This document shows, piece by piece, positions 1-6,382 of a stretch of 25,705 bases of DNA. The notes beneath the pieces are model-generated. The model was not told the origin of the DNA and made no database searches. It was given only the letters and a program-made list of their open reading frames with translations. The number at the start of each line of letters is the position of its first letter. The first letter of the stretch is position 1. The stretch is from JAAXGI01 sp963579625 (lineage in GTDB: Bacteria > Gemmatimonadota > Gemmatimonadetes > Longimicrobiales > Gaopeijiaceae). The stretch lies in NCBI GenBank assembly GCA_963579625.1, contig CAUZHN010000030.1, forward strand, positions 1 to 25,705. Direction: 5' to 3'. Made by a program: the position numbers and the translations under genes.

Positions 1-6
1 CCCATC

Positions 7-1479
7 GTGAGCACTGGCCACACTCAGCAAACCAGTTCCCATGAGCCTGGACTGCGCGACCTGCTCCCTTCAGGGACACTCCACTTCATGGGGATTGGCG
101 GGGCCGGCATGTGTGCCCTTGCCGAGGCAATCGTTCGCCAGGGTGGAAGGGTGACTGGGTGTGACCTGGCTCCCGGGGACTCGGTAAAGACGCTGGAGCG
201 TTTGGGAGTTCGGGTCTGGCCCGAACATGATCCAGGTCATGTTGAGGGGGTGGTTGCTCTTGTGGTCTCCTCCGCTATCCCTGGGGATCACCCAGAAGTT
301 GCAGCGGCGGTGGGGGCAGGGATCCCCGTGTGGAAGCGGGCTCGGGCCCTGGGAGAGTGGGTTAACAGGGGCCGGGTCGTTGCGGTGTCCGGGACTCACG
401 GGAAAACCACGACGACGGCCATGGCCACTGAGATCCTGGTCCGTTCTGGCTGGGATCCCACCGGTTTCGTTGGTGGGTGGGTCCCGGCGTGGAAAGGTCA
501 CCTCCGTTCAGGCACGGACGATCTATTCGTGGTTGAGGCTGACGAATACGACCGCTCCTTTCACCATCTGAAACCGTCGGTTGCCATTGTCACGAACATG
601 GATGCCGACCACCTGGACGTCTATGGTGATCTCAGGGGGGTCAGAGAGGGGTTTGCGAAGTTCCTGGAAGGGGTGCGAGATGACGGAACTGTGTTGGTCT
701 GCGCCGACGATCCGGGCTCGGCCTCACTTCTCCCGTGGCTTTCCGTCCGGGCGAGGAGTTTCGGTTTCTCGGCTGGGAGTGAGCTGAGGGGACTGGATTT
801 CGCCTCTGAGGGGATGGGAAGTCGTTTTCGCGTTGTGGAGGATGGAATCGACCGGGGCTTGGTCCACCTCAAAGTAGCAGGCCAGCACAACGCGGTGAAC
901 GCTCTGGCAGCTATTGCGGCTGCTCGGGTCCTGGGGGTGGAGTGGTCAGCCATCCGGTCGGCCTTAGGCGAGTTCGTTGGTGTGGTTCGGCGCTTCCAGT
1001 TCCTAGGCGAAGAAGGGGGAGTCTCCGTCGTCGATGACTATGCCCACCATCCCAGGGAGATCGAAGTTGCACTCACCACGGCTCGTGAAGCCCACCCTGG
1101 ATCTCGCCTGGTCGCGGTGTTCCAGCCTCACCTCTACACGAGGACCCGCGACTTCTCCAAGGGATTTGCACGTGCTCTGGCTGCGGCGGATTCCATCTGG
1201 ATCACGGAAGTGTATCCTGCGCGCGAGCCGGCGATCCCCGGCGTGGATGGCGCACTCGTTGCGCGCGAGGTTGAGAGCGCAGTCGATCGTGAGGGCCAGC
1301 GTACTCGGGACGTACGCTTCCACGGAGACCTCGAATCGCTTCCCGGAGAGCTCGCGAAGCAACTGAGACCTGGGGACCTCTGCCTTACTCTGGGAGCCGG
1401 CTCGATTGAGCGCGTAGGGGCGGAGGTGCTACAGGAGCTGAGGACTAGGGCCTCAAGCCCGGAGAGCTACGATGCGTAG
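7..1479 (+). CDS. murC: UDP-N-acetylmuramate--L-alanine ligase MurC
   Basis: Cytoplasmic ATP-dependent ligase that adds L-alanine to UDP-MurNAc, the first amino acid of the peptidoglycan stem peptide. At 490 aa it has the normal family length. Visible motifs run in order: an N-terminal Rossmann-type UDP-binding segment (GIGGAGMCALAE, residues 29-40), the ATP-binding loop GTHGKTTTT (129-137), the Mur-ligase metal/substrate segment EADEYDRSFHH (about 176), NMDADHLDVYGD, GQHNAVNAL (about 292), DDYAHHP (about 344), and QPHLYTRTRDF in the C-terminal domain. The start is GTG at base 7, so the ribosome-binding region is mostly outside the window and the start is not fully testable. The stop overlaps the ftsQ start by 8 nt, which indicates an operon. 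No murB or ddl lies between murC and ftsQ, unlike the classical dcw order. The identification is secure. Confidence 0.97.
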   Translation: MSTGHTQQTSSHEPGLRDLLPSGTLHFMGIGGAGMCALAEAIVRQGGRVTGCDLAPGDSVKTLERLGVRVWPEHDPGHVEGVVALVVSSAIPGDHPEVAAAVGAGIPVWKRARALGEWVNRGRVVAVSGTHGKTTTTAMATEILVRSGWDPTGFVGGWVPAWKGHLRSGTDDLFVVEADEYDRSFHHLKPSVAIVTNMDADHLDVYGDLRGVREGFAKFLEGVRDDGTVLVCADDPGSASLLPWLSVRARSFGFSAGSELRGLDFASEGMGSRFRVVEDGIDRGLVHLKVAGQHNAVNALAAIAAARVLGVEWSAIRSALGEFVGVVRRFQFLGEEGGVSVVDDYAHHPREIEVALTTAREAHPGSRLVAVFQPHLYTRTRDFSKGFARALAAADSIWITEVYPAREPAIPGVDGALVAREVESAVDREGQRTRDVRFHGDLESLPGELAKQLRPGDLCLTLGAGSIERVGAEVLQELRTRASSPESYDA

Positions 1480-2215
1480 AGGGATTGGCCTCTTCGTGAC
1501 GGTTAGCCTGGGGATGCTGATCGTACTGGAGGTGCCACCAGTAATACGTGCCCTGTCGCGGGCGGAGATTTTTCGGGTGGTAGACGTGTCGGTGGAGGGT
1601 GCCCAACACCTCACGCAGGACGAAGTGCTCACGGCGGCCGCGATTCCCGCCAGAATGAGTATTTGGGACGATATGGAGCCTCTGGCAGTCCGCCTCAGAT
1701 CTCACCCGTTGATTCGAGAAGTCAGGATTCGGCGACAACTCCCCAGAAGACTCGTCCTGGAGGTTTGGGAACGCGAACCGGTGGCGCTCTTGCCCAGACC
1801 AACCCTGATGCCGGTAGATAGGGAAGCTCACTTGCTCCCCATTAGCCCAGTAGGGCGTCGGATGGATCTGCCGCTGCTCCAGCCTCGACGTGACGACGGT
1901 GAGGGTACAGAGCTGACGCCAGTGCAGCTTCGTGAGCTCACCTCGGAACTGTCTCGGCTCAGAGAACTCGATCCGGCCGTGTTCGCTTTGGTTTCGGAGG
2001 TCGCCCTGGATTCATGGGGTGATATTCTGGTCCACCTCGGTCAGCCTCGAGTCACTCTGCGTTATCGAGCACCGCTGGTGCCCGCACGGTTGAGCGACGG
2101 GCTCCTTGTCCTGACAGACGCGTTAGAGCGTGAACCTGATAGGACGCTGGTGTCTGTGGACCTTCGCTTTGCGGACCAGGTTGTGGTCCGATTCTTCGAC
2201 AGTCAGGGGCGGTAG
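1472..2215 (+). CDS. ftsQ: Cell division protein FtsQ/DivIB (POTRA domain)
   Basis: Bitopic inner-membrane divisome protein that connects the cytoplasmic ring to the periplasmic septal machinery (FtsB/FtsL, FtsW/FtsI). At 247 aa it is close to the usual 230-280. The N-terminus is a short cytoplasmic piece followed by one membrane segment (about residues 4-26, beginning GIGLFVTVSLGM). Next comes a POTRA domain (about 34-100) with the typical pattern VDVSVEGAQHLT, then HPLIREVRIRRQLPRRLVLEV and WEREPVALL. The remainder is the FtsQ beta-domain, which is poorly conserved across bacteria. The ATG at 1472 overlaps the end of murC by 8 nt and ftsA starts 9 nt after the stop, so both the position and the domain layout support the call. 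Confidence 0.9.
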   Translation: MRRGIGLFVTVSLGMLIVLEVPPVIRALSRAEIFRVVDVSVEGAQHLTQDEVLTAAAIPARMSIWDDMEPLAVRLRSHPLIREVRIRRQLPRRLVLEVWEREPVALLPRPTLMPVDREAHLLPISPVGRRMDLPLLQPRRDDGEGTELTPVQLRELTSELSRLRELDPAVFALVSEVALDSWGDILVHLGQPRVTLRYRAPLVPARLSDGLLVLTDALEREPDRTLVSVDLRFADQVVVRFFDSQGR

Positions 2216-2224
2216 GGAATCATA

Positions 2225-3457
2225 ATGAGAGCGAACCTCATCGCGGGCCTCGATATCGGAACCACGAAGACCTGCGCGGTCATCGCGGAACTCGTAGGGG
2301 AGGGGAGGCGTCGGCCGAAACTCAAGATCCTGGGAGTGGGGCAGGCGAAGACGACTGGGATCCGCCGCGAGGTCGTGACCCACATCGAAGAAACGACGGA
2401 GACGATCCAAACCGCGGTAAAAGAGGCTGAGCTTATGGCCGGGGTTTCGGTGGATCGGGTCTGGGCGGGGATCAGTGGCGACCACATCCAAGCTCAATCT
2501 TCGCTTGGGGTCGTTGCCGTCGGAGGGGAGGAAATCACGCGAGGTGATTTGAAACGGGTACATGAGGTAGCTCGAGCTGTAGCGCTACCGCCCGATCGCG
2601 AATTCCTTCATGCCATTCCGCAGGAGTATGCGGTCGACCATCAGAGCGGGATCAAGGATCCGATCGGGATGTCCGGTGTCCGCCTGGAGGCGGATATCTA
2701 CCTGGTCACCTGCTCGACATCGGTAGCGACAAACATCCGGAAGGCCGTATCCCGGGCGGGTTATAGGGTCCAGGCATTGGTCCTTTCCCACTTCGCAACT
2801 GCCCGTGCCGTGCTGACGGAGGACGAGAAAGAAGTAGGGGTGGCCATGGTAGAGATCGGAGCGGCGACCACGCAGCTGGCTGTTTACTACGAAGGAAAAA
2901 TCCGGCACATCGGGATTCTCGCTTTTGGCGGAGACACCGTAACGAGCGATCTCGTGAAAGGGCTCTCGGTTCCCTTCGCAGAAGCGCAGCGCGCAAAGGA
3001 GCAGCACGCGGTAGCGTGCGCACAGCATGTCGATCCCCAGGAAACCGTTGAGTTGCCGGGACCCAGTCCGGGTCAGAAACGCCACGTAGCCCGGGAGCTA
3101 ATCGCGCACGTCGTCGAGCAACGGCTGGATGAGCTCTTTGGGATGGTTCACCAAGAGCTAGAGGGCGAGAACCTCCTGGACAGACTCGGGGCCGGGGTAG
3201 TTCTAACCGGAGGCACGGCCGCGTTACAGGGGATCGTCGAGCTGGGGGCCCAGGTGTTCGCGTCTCCGGTCAGAATCGGGGTGCCCGCGGAAGGACTTTC
3301 GGGATTGGCGGACTCGGTTCAGCGCCCCCGCTTCTCAACGGTTACGGGACTCTGCCTCCACGGAGTGGATCGCTTTCACGAAACCGGAGAGGGCGCTTCG
3401 ACCCTCTCATCCGGAGCAGCTTCGCGAATCGGAGCATGGATACGCGAATTCTTCTGA
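2225..3457 (+). CDS. ftsA: Cell division protein FtsA
   Basis: Actin-fold ATPase that anchors FtsZ filaments to the inner membrane and recruits later divisome proteins. Length is 410 aa, normal for FtsA. Residues 8-17 (GLDIGTTKTC) are the phosphate-1 loop. The SHS2/1C region follows, with GVSVDRVWAGISGDHI, then PPDREFLHAIPQEYAVD and the conserved SGVRLEADIYLVTCS. The second phosphate loop, EIGAATTQLAVY, and the adenosine motif VVLTGGTAALQG lie in the C-terminal half. The last residues, SRIGAWIREFF (400-410), form the amphipathic membrane-targeting helix expected of FtsA. An ATG with TAGGG 9-12 nt upstream marks the start. A 201-bp leader separates it from ftsZ. Confidence 0.97.
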   Translation: MRANLIAGLDIGTTKTCAVIAELVGEGRRRPKLKILGVGQAKTTGIRREVVTHIEETTETIQTAVKEAELMAGVSVDRVWAGISGDHIQAQSSLGVVAVGGEEITRGDLKRVHEVARAVALPPDREFLHAIPQEYAVDHQSGIKDPIGMSGVRLEADIYLVTCSTSVATNIRKAVSRAGYRVQALVLSHFATARAVLTEDEKEVGVAMVEIGAATTQLAVYYEGKIRHIGILAFGGDTVTSDLVKGLSVPFAEAQRAKEQHAVACAQHVDPQETVELPGPSPGQKRHVARELIAHVVEQRLDELFGMVHQELEGENLLDRLGAGVVLTGGTAALQGIVELGAQVFASPVRIGVPAEGLSGLADSVQRPRFSTVTGLCLHGVDRFHETGEGASTLSSGAASRIGAWIREFF

Positions 3458-3658
3458 CCTATGGAGAGGAGTAGAGACGACGCATGAGCCAGCGATCCCC
3501 CCCCAGGGGGCCCCCTTAACCGCGTGGAAGATATTCTCTGTACTTGGTGGCGTCCGTGATGAGGACTGCCGGACTTATGCAGAGGTTCCCGAATAACGGG
3601 GGCCAAGACTTACCCGATTTGATTGATCAGAACGAGTTGACCCCCAAAGGAGAGTGAG
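3458..3658 (+). promoter_or_regulatory. ftsA-ftsZ spacer / ftsZ leader
   Basis: This 201-bp gap stands out in a cluster whose upstream genes overlap or almost touch. Directly visible are a purine-rich SD-like stretch (GGAGAGGAG, 3463-3471), a C8 homopolymer (3497-3504), a perfect 12-bp palindrome AGGGGGCCCCCT (3505-3516), a small CCCG/CGGG hairpin near 3588-3600, and the ftsZ Shine-Dalgarno AAAGGAGAG (3646-3654). I could not find a convincing -35/-10 pair, so a separate ftsZ promoter here is inferred only from the length and structure of the gap. A mini-ORF inside it is listed separately. Confidence 0.4.
3484..3519 (+). CDS. Possible 11-codon leader peptide upstream of ftsZ
   Basis: ATG at 3484 opens an 11-residue frame (MSQRSPPRGPP) ending in TAA at 3517-3519. 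An SD-like GGAGAGGAG sits 12 nt upstream of the ATG, a little farther than ideal. The peptide holds two Pro-Pro pairs, the second just before the stop, a context known to slow ribosomes without EF-P. The run of eight C bases is in frame. A one-base slip back (or one extra C) would join it to an open frame reaching TAA at 3594-3596, giving a 37-residue product. Real translation is unproven; a chance ORF is quite possible. Confidence 0.2.
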   Translation: MSQRSPPRGPP

Positions 3659-4906
3659 ATGCTAGAAGCAGTCAATACAACTAGAGCCGATGAGATGATG
3701 ATCTTCGAATTTGAGGATGTCCCGACGCAGAGCGCCCTGATGCGTGTCGTAGGAGTGGGTGGCGCGGGTGGGAATGCGGTGAACCGCATGATTGACGAGG
3801 ACCTGGAAGGTGTAGAGTTCATTTCCGCAAATACCGACGCGCAGGCTCTCAAGAACTCCCAATCCCATCACACAATCCAGCTCGGTAAAAAGCTAACTCG
3901 GGGGCTTGGGGCGGGGGGTCGGCCCGAGATCGGACGGCAGGCTGTCGCTGAGTCCGAAGACGAAGTGCGCACGTTGCTCGAGGGCGCGGACCTGGTCTTC
4001 ATCACTGCTGGGATGGGTGGAGGGACCGGTACCGGCGCGGCACCAATTATCGGCGAAATCGCCCGGGAAACTGGAGCTCTCACCATCGGAATCGTGACGC
4101 GTCCTTTCGCTTTCGAGGGGAGAAAGCGGATGATTCATGCTGAGCAGGGGCTCGCGGAGCTCAAGCGGGCGGTAGATACGATGATCGTGGTGCCAAACGA
4201 CAGGATTCTTTCCGTCGTAGAGAAGGGGACCAGCTTCAAGGACGCGCTGAAGAAGGCCGACGAAGTTCTCCTTCACGCTACCCAGGGAATCTCGAATCTG
4301 ATCCAAGTTACCGGAGAGGTGAATGTGGATTTTGCGGATGTGCGAACGATCATGTCTTGCAGGGGCGCAGCTCTCATGGGATCCGGTTTTGGGGAAGGCG
4401 AAAACCGAGCCGTCGAGGCAGCGCAGGAGGCAGTTTCATCACCGCTGCTGGACGACGGGTCGATCCATGGTGCCCATGGAGTGCTCATCAACATCACTGG
4501 GGGCATGGACCTTGCTATTGACGAAGTGGAGCAGATCTCTACGATTATTAAGAAGGAAGCTGGGGACGAAGCGGAAATAATCTTCGGGGCCTCACATGAT
4601 GAGGCTCTCGAGGGAAAGATCCTTGTGACCGTAATCGCGACCGGTTTCGACGTTAAAAGGGAACATGTGGAAGAGCAGGTGGCCCGCCCGGATTTACGTC
4701 GGCCTTCGGTATCCCGGGTTGGAGGTTGGGCTGAACCGCAGCCTCCGGCCCAAGAAGACCGTCGGATGGCGCGGGGCGGTTCCGGGATCGGGGGGGCAGA
4801 AGAGGGAGAAGTAGTACCACTCCACCGTCCGCCAGAGCGGATTGTGGATCGGGGACAGATTGGCGAGTTAGACATTCCAACGTTTATCCGTCGGCAGATG
4901 GATTGA
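3659..4906 (+). CDS. ftsZ: Cell division protein FtsZ
   Basis: Tubulin-like GTPase that polymerises into the Z-ring at the division site. Length is 415 aa. The nucleotide-binding glycine motif VGVGGAGGNAVNRM lies at residues 31-44, the tubulin signature GMGGGTGTG at 118-126, and the T7 catalytic loop NVDFADV at 222-228. A Pro/Arg/Gly-rich linker (about 340-395) leads to a canonical C-terminal peptide, ELDIPTFIRRQ (about 403-413), which binds FtsA. I keep the ATG at 3659 because AAAGGAGAG lies 4 nt upstream. A shorter start at residue 13 (base 3695) would give the more typical N-terminus but has no comparable ribosome-binding site. A hairpin follows the stop. Confidence 0.98.
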   Translation: MLEAVNTTRADEMMIFEFEDVPTQSALMRVVGVGGAGGNAVNRMIDEDLEGVEFISANTDAQALKNSQSHHTIQLGKKLTRGLGAGGRPEIGRQAVAESEDEVRTLLEGADLVFITAGMGGGTGTGAAPIIGEIARETGALTIGIVTRPFAFEGRKRMIHAEQGLAELKRAVDTMIVVPNDRILSVVEKGTSFKDALKKADEVLLHATQGISNLIQVTGEVNVDFADVRTIMSCRGAALMGSGFGEGENRAVEAAQEAVSSPLLDDGSIHGAHGVLINITGGMDLAIDEVEQISTIIKKEAGDEAEIIFGASHDEALEGKILVTVIATGFDVKREHVEEQVARPDLRRPSVSRVGGWAEPQPPAQEDRRMARGGSGIGGAEEGEVVPLHRPPERIVDRGQIGELDIPTFIRRQMD

Positions 4907-4931
4907 CGGGTCCGGGGAGGTAATCCTTCTC

Positions 4932-4966
4932 GCGAACCCGGAGTCCCGGGCGTTTCCGGGGTTCGC
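4932..4966 (+). terminator. Imperfect hairpin after ftsZ
   Basis: GCGAACCCGGA (4932-4942) pairs with TCCGGGGTTCGC (4955-4966) with one bulged G and a 12-nt loop. It lies 25 nt after the ftsZ stop and before the peptidase gene. No run of T follows, so it may be a partial or attenuating terminator, or an mRNA-stabilising hairpin, rather than a strong intrinsic terminator. Confidence 0.35.
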
Positions 4967-4998
4967 ATTCTGCCGGCACTTTGTCGAAAGGCGCCGAC

Positions 4999-6327
4999 AT
5001 GATGGATCGAATTCTGGAGTTAGCCCGGTGCCGACTGACCGTCATTGGTGCGGTAGGTGGAGTTCTGGGACTCAGTGTGTTGGCGGTGGGTCCACTCCTC
5101 CTGTCGACTCCCGAAGTGGGCTTGCTGGAGCCGCTCCTGGCGACTTCGGCGGAGGAGACCCGTGTCGAAGTGCTGTCTTCAGGTCGCACCTTCGGTGGTA
5201 TCCTCCAGCAGACCACTCTCTCCAGCACGGACCAGCAGGGGCTTCTGCTGGCTTTTCGGGAGCGAGCAAACCCTTCTCGACTTAGGGCCGGGACGGAAGT
5301 GAGTTTGCGGTATGTCCGTGGCACCGAGTGGCTGCGTAGCGTGGATGTTGCCGTGTCAAGGGACGAGCACGTTCAGCTAGAGCGGGGGCAGCTTGGTTGG
5401 CGTTCATCGGTTGTTCGTACTCCGGTCCGACCGGATACTCTAACAGTCGGGGGAGTGATTGAGACCGATCTGTGGACTGCCGTCGTGTTGAACCCCGCCC
5501 TAGCCGAAATGCCTCGGTCTGACCGTGCGCAGGTCATCCACCTCCTTGATCGTGTGTTCCAGTGGCAACTCGACTTCTCGCGACAGATTCAGAGGGGGGA
5601 TTCGTACCGGCTCGTCTTCGAGCGAGAGGTGCGACCGGACGGAAGCATGCGCTCCGGCCGCATTCTCGCGGCTGAGATCGTAAACTCCGGGAGCCCACTA
5701 TACGGGGTTTGGTTCGATCTGTATGGTGATGAGGTGGGCGGGTACTACGATCTAGGAGGTGAGTCCCTCCAACGAGCATTCATTCGGGCACCTCTAGAGT
5801 ATCGCAGGGTTTCATCGAGGTTCAACCGGAATCGCTTCCACCCGATCCTGAGGGTTCCGCGCCCGCATATCGGAGTCGACTATGCGGCTGGTATGGGCAC
5901 TCCGGTCATGGCTACAGCCGATGGTGTGGTGACCCAGAGAGGGGTGAACGGGGGATACGGCAATTCAATCGAGATCAGGCATGCTAGTGGCTTCATGACC
6001 CGCTTCGCCCACCTTAACGGATTCGCTTCCGGGGTCCGCTCCGGAACCCGGGTGTCCCAAGGGCAGATCATTGGGTACGTGGGGATGACGGGTCTCGCGA
6101 CGGGCCCACATCTCCATTATGAAATGCATCGCAATGGGAGTGCGGTGGATCCTCTCAATATCGATATTCCTGCAGGTGACCCCATCCCCCGAGAGGCTAT
6201 GGGTCGGTGGACCGAAAACCTCGAGGCACGCGTAGCGATCCTCCGGACGGCGCCTGAGGGCCCAGTGATCCGGGTCGCACAAGTCGATACCGACGAGCCT
6301 GAGGCATCCGAAGCCGGTCGCCGGTGA
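4999..6327 (+). CDS. M23-family (LytM/MepM-like) murein endopeptidase
   Basis: Predicted periplasmic zinc endopeptidase that cleaves peptidoglycan cross-links, or a LytM factor that activates amidases. From ATG 4999 it is 442 aa; a TTG at 4981 would add six residues and ATG 5002 would remove one. A single membrane anchor lies at about residues 12-35. Next is an OapA/LysM-like segment (RVEVLSSGRTFGGILQQTTLS), then a middle domain with QWQLDFSRQIQRGDSYRLVFE and APLEYRRVSSRFN, an arrangement typical of MepM/YebA-type peptidases. The C-terminal M23 domain keeps both metal motifs, HIGVD (about 290-294) and HLHYE (about 371-375), so the enzyme is expected to be active. Its position directly after ftsZ suggests a role in septal or elongation wall remodelling. 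Substrate bond is not assigned. Confidence 0.9.
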   Translation: MMDRILELARCRLTVIGAVGGVLGLSVLAVGPLLLSTPEVGLLEPLLATSAEETRVEVLSSGRTFGGILQQTTLSSTDQQGLLLAFRERANPSRLRAGTEVSLRYVRGTEWLRSVDVAVSRDEHVQLERGQLGWRSSVVRTPVRPDTLTVGGVIETDLWTAVVLNPALAEMPRSDRAQVIHLLDRVFQWQLDFSRQIQRGDSYRLVFEREVRPDGSMRSGRILAAEIVNSGSPLYGVWFDLYGDEVGGYYDLGGESLQRAFIRAPLEYRRVSSRFNRNRFHPILRVPRPHIGVDYAAGMGTPVMATADGVVTQRGVNGGYGNSIEIRHASGFMTRFAHLNGFASGVRSGTRVSQGQIIGYVGMTGLATGPHLHYEMHRNGSAVDPLNIDIPAGDPIPREAMGRWTENLEARVAILRTAPEGPVIRVAQVDTDEPEASEAGRR

Positions 6328-6337
6328 CTCGTCATAG

Positions 6338-6372
6338 CCGGGTCGTGAACCCGGGAGGGCCAGAGCCGGCCC
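6338..6372 (+). other. Two small intercistronic hairpins
   Basis: CCGGGT (6338-6343) pairs with ACCCGG (6349-6354) over a 5-nt loop. Immediately after, GGGCC (6357-6361) pairs with GGCCC (6368-6372). They fill the 55-bp gap between the M23 peptidase and the next gene and come just before its SD-like GGGGACGG. Without a T tract they are not typical terminators; they might modulate stability or translation of the next gene. Confidence 0.3.
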
Positions 6373-6382
6373 GGGGACGGAT

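Noticed and set aside
3484..3596. A 37-residue gene upstream of ftsZ, read across the C8 tract
   Set aside because: It needs a one-base frameshift or an extra C, and the SD spacing is long. Kept only as a finding about the leader, not annotated as a gene.
4273..4968. A 231-codon - strand open frame opposite ftsZ
   Set aside because: Shadow of the highly conserved ftsZ coding strand, with Ser/Pro-rich composition and no motif.
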